Assembly: GCF_900070365.1 (NCBI RefSeq)
Contig: NZ_LN850107.1
Span: 1,736,001-1,800,000, forward strand
Length of the DNA stretch: 64,000 nucleotides
Source of the DNA: Alloactinosynnema sp. L-07
GTDB lineage: Bacteria; Actinomycetota; Actinomycetes; Mycobacteriales; Pseudonocardiaceae
Direction: 5' to 3'
Under the pieces are notes generated by a model. That model saw nothing but the letters and a program-made list of their open reading frames with translations, was not told where the DNA came from and did no database searches. The translations under genes and the position numbers were made by a program. Shown in pieces: positions 1 through 7,312 of the stretch (position 1 is its first letter; every line of letters starts with the position of its first letter).

Positions 1-2
1 CG

Positions 3-632
3 ATCCTGGGCGGGGTGGGGTCCGCGCTCCTGGTCTACCTGCTCGCCTACCGGCGCGGCGTGCAGGGATTCCGGCTCATCCTCGTGGGCATCGGGGTGAG
101 TTCCGTACTGGCCGCCGTCAACGCCTTCCTGCTGAGCCGCGCGTCGCTGGCGGACGCGCAGGGAGCGCAGATGTGGTTGGTCGGCAGCCTCAGCGGGCGG
201 AGCTGGGATCACGTCGTCCCGGTCTGGATCGCGCTCGTCGCGCTCCTGCCCGCGGTCGCGCTGCTGGGCAAGCGCATGTCGATGCTGGAGATGGGCGACG
301 AGACGGCCACCGCCCGCGGCGTCCCCGTCGAGCGCACCAGGTTGACCCTCGTCGTCGTCGGTGTCGCGCTGACCGCCGTCGCCACGGCGGCGGCCGGGCC
401 CATCGCCTTCGTCGCGCTGGCCGCGCCCCAGGTCGCCCACCGACTGGTCCGGGTCGGGGGAGCGGGTCCGATGATCTCCGCGCTGACCGGCGCCGCCCTG
501 CTGGTGGGTGCCGATCTCGCGGGCCAACGCCTCCTGCTGCCACTGCAACTCCCCGTGGGCTTGAGCACCGGGGCGGTGGGCGGCCTCTATCTCGTCTGGT
601 TGCTGGGAAGGGAATGGCGCAGGCAATGGTGA
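3..632 (+). CDS. FecCD-family iron-siderophore ABC permease (5' truncated by window edge)
   Basis: Integral-membrane permease of a ferric-siderophore/cobalamin type ABC importer. The reading frame is already open at the first base, so the N-terminal part lies outside the window. About 205 residues remain. They contain several hydrophobic helices, the conserved stretch GPIAFVALAAPQVAHRLV, which in FecCD/BtuC proteins forms the coupling region to the ATPase, and the typical C-terminal LPVGLSTGAVGG loop. The downstream ATPase overlaps its end by 19 bases, showing one transcription unit. The binding protein and partner permease are presumably upstream. It is probably independent of the NRPS operon that follows, although siderophore uptake genes often border NRPS clusters. 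Confidence 0.9.
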   Translation: MLGGVGSALLVYLLAYRRGVQGFRLILVGIGVSSVLAAVNAFLLSRASLADAQGAQMWLVGSLSGRSWDHVVPVWIALVALLPAVALLGKRMSMLEMGDETATARGVPVERTRLTLVVVGVALTAVATAAAGPIAFVALAAPQVAHRLVRVGGAGPMISALTGAALLVGADLAGQRLLLPLQLPVGLSTGAVGGLYLVWLLGREWRRQW

Positions 633-1459
633 CCCAGGGGCGGCTGCGAGCCGACAATCTGACCCTCGCCTACGACGAGCGGATCGTGGCCAGGGAACTG
701 GGCGTGACCATCGAGGACGGGTCCTTCACCGTCATCATCGGCCCCAACGCGTGCGGCAAGTCCACCCTCCTCAAGGCACTGGCCAGGGTCATCCGCGCGA
801 GTGAAGGAGAGGTGTACCTCGACGGCCGAGCCATCTCCACCTACTCGACCAAGCACCTCGCGCGCGAAGTGGGCCTGCTGCCGCAGACGTCCATCGCGCC
901 GGGCGGCATCACTGTGGACGACCTCGTCGCGCGTGGCCGCTACCCGCACCAGCGGATGCTCCGGCAGTGGTCCACAGAGGACGAGTCCGCGGTGGCCGAT
1001 GCCATGCGCCGCACCGGAGTCCATGACCTGGCCGATCGGTTCGTCGACGAACTCTCCGGCGGTCAGCGGCAACGGGTCTGGCTGGCGATGGTGCTGGCTC
1101 AGCGGACTCCGATCGTCCTGTTGGACGAACCGACCACGTTCCTCGACATCTCGCACCAGATGGAGGTCCTCGACCTGTGCGCGACCCTGCACGAACAGGG
1201 GGACCACACTCTCGTGCTCGTGCTGCACGACATCAACCAGGCTTGCCGGTACGCGACCAACCTCATCGTGATGCGCCAGGGCGAGGTCGTCGCGCAGGGC
1301 GCTCCCGACGAGATCGTCACCGAGTCGCTGATCGCCGACGTGTTCGGGCTGCGGTGCCGGATCATCCCCGATCCGGAGGTCGGAACCCCGATGGTCGTCC
1401 CACTCGCCCGCCCCGGTGACCCAAGGCTCAGCTGGAACGACGACCGGCGAGTCGGGTGA
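614..1459 (+). CDS. ABC transporter ATP-binding protein, FepC/FecE type
   Basis: ATPase that powers ferric-siderophore import through the preceding FecCD permease. It shows a Walker A (GPNACGKST, with A in place of the more usual G), Q-loop region LLPQTS, ABC signature ELSGGQRQRVW, Walker B IVLLDEPTTFLDI and the switch His in LVLHDINQA. Length is about 281 residues, normal for the family. The first ATG (614) lies inside the permease end. A second in-frame ATG at 626 and a GTG at 629 are also possible because the only purine-rich tract (GGGAAGGGA, about 605-613) abuts the first ATG. Acts at the cytoplasmic face of the membrane. It is the last gene of the importer operon. Confidence 0.93.
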   Translation: MAQAMVTQGRLRADNLTLAYDERIVARELGVTIEDGSFTVIIGPNACGKSTLLKALARVIRASEGEVYLDGRAISTYSTKHLAREVGLLPQTSIAPGGITVDDLVARGRYPHQRMLRQWSTEDESAVADAMRRTGVHDLADRFVDELSGGQRQRVWLAMVLAQRTPIVLLDEPTTFLDISHQMEVLDLCATLHEQGDHTLVLVLHDINQACRYATNLIVMRQGEVVAQGAPDEIVTESLIADVFGLRCRIIPDPEVGTPMVVPLARPGDPRLSWNDDRRVG

Positions 1460-1553
1460 CCGCCGCACCACGATGGCGGTGTCGAATTTGGATTTCTTGG
1501 CGGGCGAGCAAGAGGTGGGGAGCGGCGGCCGTTGTTTGAGCCGCGTCCTGGCT

Positions 1554-1575
1554 GGGGCCCAGGTGTGCTGGCCCC
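1554..1575. terminator. possible hairpin after iron importer
   Basis: GGGGCC at 1554-1559 can pair with GGCCCC at 1570-1575 across a 10-base loop. The stem is short and has no T tract, so a role in ending the importer transcript is only a suggestion. Confidence 0.25.
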
Positions 1576-1771
1576 CGCCGAAAATACGCACTAGTGACCG
1601 ACGAGTAGTCAACTCCGGTCCGGGTATTGGGACGCCTTTCGGTCGTGCTTGGCCCTTTCGGGCAGGGCTCAATGGCGCGAATGGTCAAGCCCGTCGACGA
1701 TTTCCGGGGTTGTCGGTCGCGTTCGGCGCCTGCGTTTGGTCCATTCGGCCATCTGCATGCTGACGTGCGGC

Positions 1772-1784
1772 GTAACGCCGTTAC
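1772..1784. promoter_or_regulatory. 13-base palindrome GTAACG-C-CGTTAC, candidate operator
   Basis: Perfect inverted repeat with 6-base arms about 208 bases upstream of the first gene of the NRPS/ATP-grasp operon. The size and symmetry fit a small dimeric repressor site. No regulator gene sits beside it in the window, so the binding protein is unknown. Confidence 0.3.
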
Positions 1785-1992
1785 CGCGCGCCGCTGTGCT
1801 CCCTGTCCAGGAAAATGTTCGACGTGATCGTCGCGACATTGTGTGTGCGGTGAAGCCGCCGTTCGGCTTATTGCCGAGAATGAGGACGCGTCCCTATGCT
1901 CTGCCCCGGTCCGCAGGGGGTGCCGTGCGCGTTGATTCACGTGCGTGGCGTCGGGCAGTCAATTCATCGATGTTGAGTGAAGCGGGGATTGG

Positions 1993-2700
1993 GTGTCTAC
2001 ATCGTTTTCTTTGCTGTGCCTGCCATTCGCGGGCGCGGGGGCGAGTTTCTACTTCCCGTGGCGCGATCGCGCTGCCGACGGGATCGACGTGGTCCCGGTG
2101 CAGCTGCCCGGCCGGGAGCGGTTGATCGCCGAAGACCCGTACACCGACATGCACGCCGCGGCCGACCGGCTGGCCGCCAGGCTCGACCCGGCGCTGAAGG
2201 ATCGGCCAGTCGCGCTGTTCGGCCACAGCCTCGGCGCGGTACTGGCCTTCGAGTTGGCACTGCGGCTGGAGGCCGACGGGTTCGACGTGGTGCACCTGGT
2301 CGCCAGCGGCTCGCAGGGGCCGTGGCACGGGCGGACCGAACGCGCGGGGGACCTCGACGACGACGAGTTCGTCGCCAGGGTGCGGGAGTTCGCCGGGTAC
2401 CGGCACCCGGCGTTCGACATCCCGGAGATGCGTGAGCTGCTGCTGCCGACGCTGCGCGCGGACGTGGCCATGCACGAGAGCTACGTGCCGACCGAGGGCG
2501 GGCGCCTGCGCTGCGACATCACCTCGGTCCGCGGGGTGGAGGACCACCTGGTGTCGCCGGAGGCGGCGGCGGGCTGGGCGCTGGCGACCGCGGGGACGTT
2601 CCACGCCGTCGGCGTCGCGGGCGGGCACATGTACCTGGAGGACGACCCCGCGGTGGCCCTGGACGCTGTGGCGGGCGCCGTCGGCCTGCTCGGGATCTGA
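1993..2700 (+). CDS. type II (editing) thioesterase
   Basis: Stand-alone alpha/beta-hydrolase of the GrsT/TEII family that hydrolyses misprimed or stalled acyl groups from NRPS carrier domains in the cytoplasm. The 235-residue length is typical. The nucleophile elbow is GHSLGA (Ser near residue 76), and the C-terminal catalytic His lies in AGGHMYLED. The GTG start at 1993 follows GGGGA at 1984-1988 with good spacing. It is the first gene of an operon running to 19110; the next gene begins 3 bases after its stop. By contrast, the terminal thioesterase domain of the same operon uses Cys rather than Ser. Confidence 0.93.
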   Translation: MSTSFSLLCLPFAGAGASFYFPWRDRAADGIDVVPVQLPGRERLIAEDPYTDMHAAADRLAARLDPALKDRPVALFGHSLGAVLAFELALRLEADGFDVVHLVASGSQGPWHGRTERAGDLDDDEFVARVREFAGYRHPAFDIPEMRELLLPTLRADVAMHESYVPTEGGRLRCDITSVRGVEDHLVSPEAAAGWALATAGTFHAVGVAGGHMYLEDDPAVALDAVAGAVGLLGI

Positions 2701-2703
2701 GTC

Positions 2704-3528
2704 ATGTCGGTACGTGGCAAGACGATTCTGATCACCGGCGCGGCCCGCGGGCTCGGCCGGGCGTGCGCTGCCCGGTTCGCCGCCGATGGCGCGGACCTGG
2801 TGCTGGTCGACATCGCCGAGGACATCGCGGCGGTGCCGTACCCGATGGGCTCCGCTGGGCAGTTGGACGACACCGCGCGCCGCTGCCGGGCGGCGGGTGC
2901 CGAGGTGCTGACCGCGACCGCCGACGTGCGCGTCCAGTCGCAATTGGACAATGTGGTCGACGACGCGCTCGACCGGTTCGGCCGGATCGATGTGCTGGTG
3001 AACAACGCGGGCATCGCCGCGCCGTCGGGCAAGCCGGTGCACGAGATCGACGAGGACGAGTGGCACGTCATGCTCGACGTCGACCTGTCGGGCGCGTGGC
3101 GCGCGATCAAGGCGGTGGCACCGGCGATGGCCGCGCGGCGCTCGGGCAGCATCGTCAACATCTCGTCCACCGCGGGCCTGGTTGGCTACCGTAACTTCGC
3201 GGGATACGTCGCGGCCAAGCACGGGCTGATCGGGCTGACGCGGGCCGCGGCGCTGGACTACGCGGCGCTGCGGGTGCGGGTGAACGCGATCTGCCCAGGG
3301 CAGGTGCGCGAGGAACCCGACCTGGAAGGCCGGATGCTCTCCGAGGTGGCCCGCTCGCTCGGGGTGGACCCCGACGAGCAGGAGCCCACGTTCCTAGCCG
3401 CCCAGCCGATGAACGCGTTGGTCGACCCGGAGGACGTGGTGGGCGCGGCGGTGTACCTCGCAGGCGACGATTCGAAACAGGTGACCGGCAGCGTGGTCAC
3501 CGTCGACGGGGGATTCAGCATCCGATGA
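2704..3528 (+). CDS. SDR family oxidoreductase with mycofactocin-type insertion
   Basis: Rossmann-fold short-chain dehydrogenase, 274 residues. The cofactor motif TGAARGLG is near residue 11, the NNAG motif and catalytic S-Y-K (S in NISSTAG, YVAAK) are present, and the C-terminal TGSVVTVDGGF is standard. Between beta2 and alpha3 it has an extra segment containing VPYPMGSAGQLDD. Such an insertion is characteristic of the SDR subgroup annotated as mycofactocin-dependent, in which NAD is held non-exchangeably. No mycofactocin genes are in this window. Its stop overlaps the next ATG (ATGA), so it is translationally coupled to the NRPS operon and probably oxidises or reduces a pathway intermediate. 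The substrate is unknown. Confidence 0.85.
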   Translation: MSVRGKTILITGAARGLGRACAARFAADGADLVLVDIAEDIAAVPYPMGSAGQLDDTARRCRAAGAEVLTATADVRVQSQLDNVVDDALDRFGRIDVLVNNAGIAAPSGKPVHEIDEDEWHVMLDVDLSGAWRAIKAVAPAMAARRSGSIVNISSTAGLVGYRNFAGYVAAKHGLIGLTRAAALDYAALRVRVNAICPGQVREEPDLEGRMLSEVARSLGVDPDEQEPTFLAAQPMNALVDPEDVVGAAVYLAGDDSKQVTGSVVTVDGGFSIR

Positions 3529-6089
3529 GCACGACCCATTCCTGGCTGCGGGCCGTGCCCGCCGATCTGTCCCCGGACACGGTGGCGCTGCGGTTCGCCG
3601 CCGCCCGCACCGCGGGCCGGATCCCACCGTGGCTGCGCCTGTGGACCGCCACCGGCGACCCGGTCCGAGAACTCGACCGTCCGCTGCGCCCCGACGGTGC
3701 CGCCCGCGCGGTGCTCTCGGCGGACGCGCTGGTGCTGGTCGCCCGCGTGACCGCACTGTCCCGAGTGGACCTGGACGCGGTCGGCGCCCTGCTGCTCGAC
3801 GGCGACGACACGGTCTCGGTCAGCGCCGAGATCGCCCCCGACCCGGCGCCCACACCCGTGGCCGCGCTGGAGTGGGGCTTGGGCGACCCGCGCCGCGCGG
3901 GCCGGTTCGGCGCGATCTCCATCGGCCCGATCACTGCCTCGGTGTCCGTCGCCGACGGGTTGGCGCGCGCCCTCGCGCGGTACGGCAGCGACCCGGCGGC
4001 CGCGCCCGTCACCGCCATCGTCGTCACCGACTCCAGTACCCCGTCAACCGCACCCAAGGGGACCGTGACGCGGCCTGACCACGGTGCCCGCCCAACGGCC
4101 ACGTCCTCCGAGACGCGACCAAGCCTAGAATTCCGGGGAGGCGGGCAGTACCGGCCTTGGCTCGTCCCGCCGTCGCCGGTCACGGTCACCTGGTTCGAGC
4201 AGGACGGCGTCCTCACCGGCGAGTGCGTCTACGACGAAGGCGTGCTGCATCCCGCTGTCGCCGCCCAGTTCGCCGCGGTCCTGACCGACTTGACCGCGGG
4301 CCGTGAGCCCGCCGCCTTCCCGGTGCCCGCCCCGCCCTCGGCGCCGGAGACGGCGCCGACGACCATCCCCGCGGCGTTCCGCGCGATCGCCGCGACCCGC
4401 CGCGACGCGGTCGCCGCGGTCGACCAGGACACCTCTCTGACTTACCGCGACCTGGACGAGCGCTCCGACCGGATCGCCGCGGGTCTGGCCGCACTCGGTG
4501 TGACGCGCGGGGACCTGGTGGGCCTGTGCGTCGAGCGCGGCGCCGACCTGGTGGCGACGATGCTGGGCGTGCTCAAGGCAGGCGCGGCGTCGGTGCCGAT
4601 GGACCCGCGCTACCCGGTCGACCGGCTGCGTCTGACCACAGTGGACGCCGGGGTACGGTTGGTGGTCACCACCGTCGGCGACTTCCCCCACGTCGACGGT
4701 GTGCCGGTGGTCTGGCCCGGGACCTTGATCGGCGACGGCCCGGTGCCCGAGGTGGCCCCCGAGCCCGACGACGCCGCGTATGTCATCTACACCTCCGGTT
4801 CCACCGGCAGGCCCAAGGGCGTCGTCGTCGAGCACCGCTCGGTGATCGCCCTGCTCGCGGCGACCACAGTGGACTTCGCACTCGCCGAGACCGATGTGTG
4901 GTCGCTGTTCCACTCCGCCGCGTTCGACTTCTCGGTGTGGGAGATCTGGGGCGCCCTGTTGACCGGCGCGCGCCTGATCGTGGTGCCCTACCTGGTGTCG
5001 CGCTCGCCGGAGGAGTTCCACGCGCTGCTGGCCGAGCAGCGGGTCACCGTGCTCAGCCAGACGCCGTCGGCGTTCGCCGCGCTGCGTGAGGTCGACCTTG
5101 CCCAGCCGGGCAGGCTGCCGCTGCGGCTGGTGGTCTTCGGCGGCGAGCCGTTGGAGGCGCGGGCGCTGGACCGGTGGTTCCGCAAGTACCCGCACGACCG
5201 GTGCCGCATGGTGAACATGTACGGCATCACCGAGACCACGGTGCACGTGACGGCCACGACGGTGACCCCGGTCCAGGTCGCGGCGGGCTCCCGGTCGGTC
5301 GGTCCGGCCATCCCCGGCTGGTCGGTGTCGGTGCGAGCGGAGGACGGGTCGGCGCAGCCGTTGGGCGTGCCCGGCGAGATCTGGGTCGGCGGCGCGGGCC
5401 TGGCCCGCGGGTACCTGGGCCGCGACGACCTGACCGCGGCCCGGTTCGTCACCGATCCTCTTACCGGGCAGCGGGTGTACCGCAGCGGCGACCTCGGCCG
5501 GATGTGGCCAGACGGATCGGTCGACCACCTCGGGCGCATCGACGAGCAGGTCAAGGTCCGCGGCTTCCGGATCGAACTGGGCGAGGTGCGCGCCGCGCTC
5601 CTGTCCGCGCCGGGCGTGTCCGCGGCGGCCGTGGTGCTGCGCACGGGCGACGACAGCGCCGACACCCGCCTCGATGGCTACGTCGTGCGGTCGGGTTCCA
5701 CGGTGGACGAGGTGCGCGCGCACCTGCGCGCGGTGCTGCCCGAGCACATGGTCCCCGCGACCGTCACCGCGGTCGACGCGCTGCCGCTGACCGTGAACGG
5801 GAAGGTCGACACCGCGCGGCTGCCCGTGCCCGCCCTGGCCGTCGAGACAGCCGAACCCGATGGCGAGCCGGAGACCACCGAGGACGTCGTGCTGCGCGCG
5901 TGGCGCGCGACGGTCGGCGCGTCCATCGGGCCCGGCGACGACTTCTTCGAGTCCGGTGGCAATTCGCTGCTCGCGGTGCGGCTGTCGGCCGCGCTGCGCC
6001 GCGCCGGGCTGCCGGGCCTGTCGGTGCGCGACCTGTACCTGTACCCGACACCGGCCGAGTTCGCCGCGCACCTGGCGGCCACGTCATGA
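3525..6089 (+). CDS. NRPS: degenerate C remnant - A (Thr-like) - T
   Basis: An 854-residue peptide synthetase. Residues about 1-270 look like a decayed, shortened condensation domain: no HHxxxDG is present (the matching stretch reads VARVTALSRVDLDA), and only a C-domain-like tail remains. An adenylation domain (about 275-760) follows, with [23 protein letters not shown] and NGKVD. A carrier domain carries the pantetheine Ser in ESGGNSLL (about residue 813). My reading of the specificity code is D-F-W-S-V-G-M-V-H-(K), close to the threonine code and the same as the first A domain of AcmB in this window. The protein could supply aminoacyl-S-carrier in trans to the operon's C or T domains, or to the ATP-grasp enzymes. 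Starts and stops overlap its neighbours (ATGA). Confidence 0.9.
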   Translation: MSTTHSWLRAVPADLSPDTVALRFAAARTAGRIPPWLRLWTATGDPVRELDRPLRPDGAARAVLSADALVLVARVTALSRVDLDAVGALLLDGDDTVSVSAEIAPDPAPTPVAALEWGLGDPRRAGRFGAISIGPITASVSVADGLARALARYGSDPAAAPVTAIVVTDSSTPSTAPKGTVTRPDHGARPTATSSETRPSLEFRGGGQYRPWLVPPSPVTVTWFEQDGVLTGECVYDEGVLHPAVAAQFAAVLTDLTAGREPAAFPVPAPPSAPETAPTTIPAAFRAIAATRRDAVAAVDQDTSLTYRDLDERSDRIAAGLAALGVTRGDLVGLCVERGADLVATMLGVLKAGAASVPMDPRYPVDRLRLTTVDAGVRLVVTTVGDFPHVDGVPVVWPGTLIGDGPVPEVAPEPDDAAYVIYTSGSTGRPKGVVVEHRSVIALLAATTVDFALAETDVWSLFHSAAFDFSVWEIWGALLTGARLIVVPYLVSRSPEEFHALLAEQRVTVLSQTPSAFAALREVDLAQPGRLPLRLVVFGGEPLEARALDRWFRKYPHDRCRMVNMYGITETTVHVTATTVTPVQVAAGSRSVGPAIPGWSVSVRAEDGSAQPLGVPGEIWVGGAGLARGYLGRDDLTAARFVTDPLTGQRVYRSGDLGRMWPDGSVDHLGRIDEQVKVRGFRIELGEVRAALLSAPGVSAAAVVLRTGDDSADTRLDGYVVRSGSTVDEVRAHLRAVLPEHMVPATVTAVDALPLTVNGKVDTARLPVPALAVETAEPDGEPETTEDVVLRAWRATVGASIGPGDDFFESGGNSLLAVRLSAALRRAGLPGLSVRDLYLYPTPAEFAAHLAATS

Positions 6090-7312
6090 GCGTGGCACTG
6101 CCGGTCGTGGCCGTCGTGCACGACCTGGCCTCAGCCGACCCGGTCACCGTCATCGGCGCGGCGCGGCGGCTGTGCGCGCCGGTGTTCGTGTGCGACCGCG
6201 AGCGGATGCGCCCGGACGCCGCCTGGCCCGGGGCCTACGCGACGGTCATCGACGTGACCGGGCTCGGACCGGACGAGCGCGCGGCGGCCGTCGCGGCGGT
6301 CCTGCCCGCGGGCGTGGTGACCTTTAGCGAGTACCAGCTCGCGGAGACCGCGCGGCTCGCGGCGACCCTTGGCCTGCCCGGCCACGCCGCGGCGACGGTC
6401 GACGTGCTCACCGACAAGTTCGCCCAGCGGCGCGCGCTCGCCGCCGCGGGCGTGCAGCCCACGCGGTGCGCGGTGGTCACCGACGTCGACGCCGCGATCG
6501 CCGAGGTCGGCTTGCCTGCCGTGGTGAAGCCGAGGGTCGGCGCGGGCAGCCGCCACACGTCCAGAGTGGACACCCGAGACGAGTTCGCCGCGGCCGTGGC
6601 CGCCGCGGGCGTGCCGGTGGTCGCCGAGGAACTGCTGGTCGGCGACCAATCGGTCGCGGGCGTCGGGTTCGGCGACTACGTGTCGGTGGAGTCGGTGCAC
6701 ACCCCGGCGGGCTCGCGCCAGGTGTGCGTCACGGGGAAATTCCCGTTGGCCGAGCCGTTCCGGGAGACCGGGATGCTGCTGCCCAGCCCGCTGGCCGACG
6801 AGTCGGCGGTGCTCGCGCTCGACGCGGCGGCCACCGACGCGCTGGGCATCCGCCACGGCATCGCCCACACCGAGATCAAGCTGACCCCGGACGGCCCGCG
6901 GGTCATCGAGGTCAACGGCAGGCTCGGCGGCTACGCCTGGGAGATCCTGCACCGCGCGGGTGGCCCGAACCTGGTGGCGGTGGCTCTGAGGCTGGCCATG
7001 GGGGAGGACCCTCAGGTGAGCGCGCCGACCTGGCGCGGGGTCACCTACCAGGTGTTCCTCACCCCGCCCGCCGCGGGCGGCGTGCTCGTCGAAGTGTCCG
7101 GAGTGGACGCGGTGCGGGCGCTGCCCGGCGTGCGCAAGGTCGACGTGCACGCACAGCCGGGCGCCGTGGTCGACGCGAGCGTCGGCACTCAGGCCCATCT
7201 GGGTCTGGTCTACGGCGCCGCCGCGGACCACGCCGGGGTGCTGGACGTGGCTGACTCGGTCCGATCGCTGTTCCGTCCCGTGCTCGCCGAAGCCGTGGGA
7301 GCGCCGCGATGA
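6086..7312 (+). CDS. ATP-grasp ligase (first of two in operon)
   Basis: A 408-residue ATP-grasp protein predicted to activate a carboxylate as an acyl phosphate and form an amide bond. After a divergent N-terminal domain it shows the ATP-binding core LPAVVKPRVGAGSRHTS and, near residue 270, the Mg-binding EIKL...VIEVNGRLGG signature typical of carboxylate-amine ligases. Related stand-alone enzymes include dipeptide (L-amino acid) ligases, but substrates cannot be inferred. The ATG at 6086 overlaps the NRPS stop, and its own stop overlaps the next NRPS start, so it is embedded between two NRPS genes. That placement strongly implies a pathway role rather than primary metabolism. Confidence 0.88.
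   Translation: MSVALPVVAVVHDLASADPVTVIGAARRLCAPVFVCDRERMRPDAAWPGAYATVIDVTGLGPDERAAAVAAVLPAGVVTFSEYQLAETARLAATLGLPGHAAATVDVLTDKFAQRRALAAAGVQPTRCAVVTDVDAAIAEVGLPAVVKPRVGAGSRHTSRVDTRDEFAAAVAAAGVPVVAEELLVGDQSVAGVGFGDYVSVESVHTPAGSRQVCVTGKFPLAEPFRETGMLLPSPLADESAVLALDAAATDALGIRHGIAHTEIKLTPDGPRVIEVNGRLGGYAWEILHRAGGPNLVAVALRLAMGEDPQVSAPTWRGVTYQVFLTPPAAGGVLVEVSGVDAVRALPGVRKVDVHAQPGAVVDASVGTQAHLGLVYGAAADHAGVLDVADSVRSLFRPVLAEAVGAPR

Larger units (their letters stand above)
1460..1992. other. 533-bp intergenic region before the system A NRPS operon
   Basis: No convincing gene is visible on either strand; the short open frames lack ribosome binding sites and recognisable products. It must hold the end of the iron-importer transcript and the promoter of the operon that starts at 1993. 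A weak hairpin (1554-1575) and a 13-base perfect palindrome (1772-1784) are listed separately. I cannot assign a -35/-10 pair with confidence. Confidence 0.6.

Noticed and set aside
1971..1992. Alternative ATG start at 1971 for the type II thioesterase
   Set aside because: It is in a different frame from the thioesterase; GTG 1993 has the ribosome site and the family-like N-terminus.
5174..6085. Long N-terminal extension of the ATP-grasp gene at 6086
   Set aside because: The upstream part is a shadow frame inside the A-T NRPS; ATG 6086 overlaps the NRPS stop and starts the recognisable domain.
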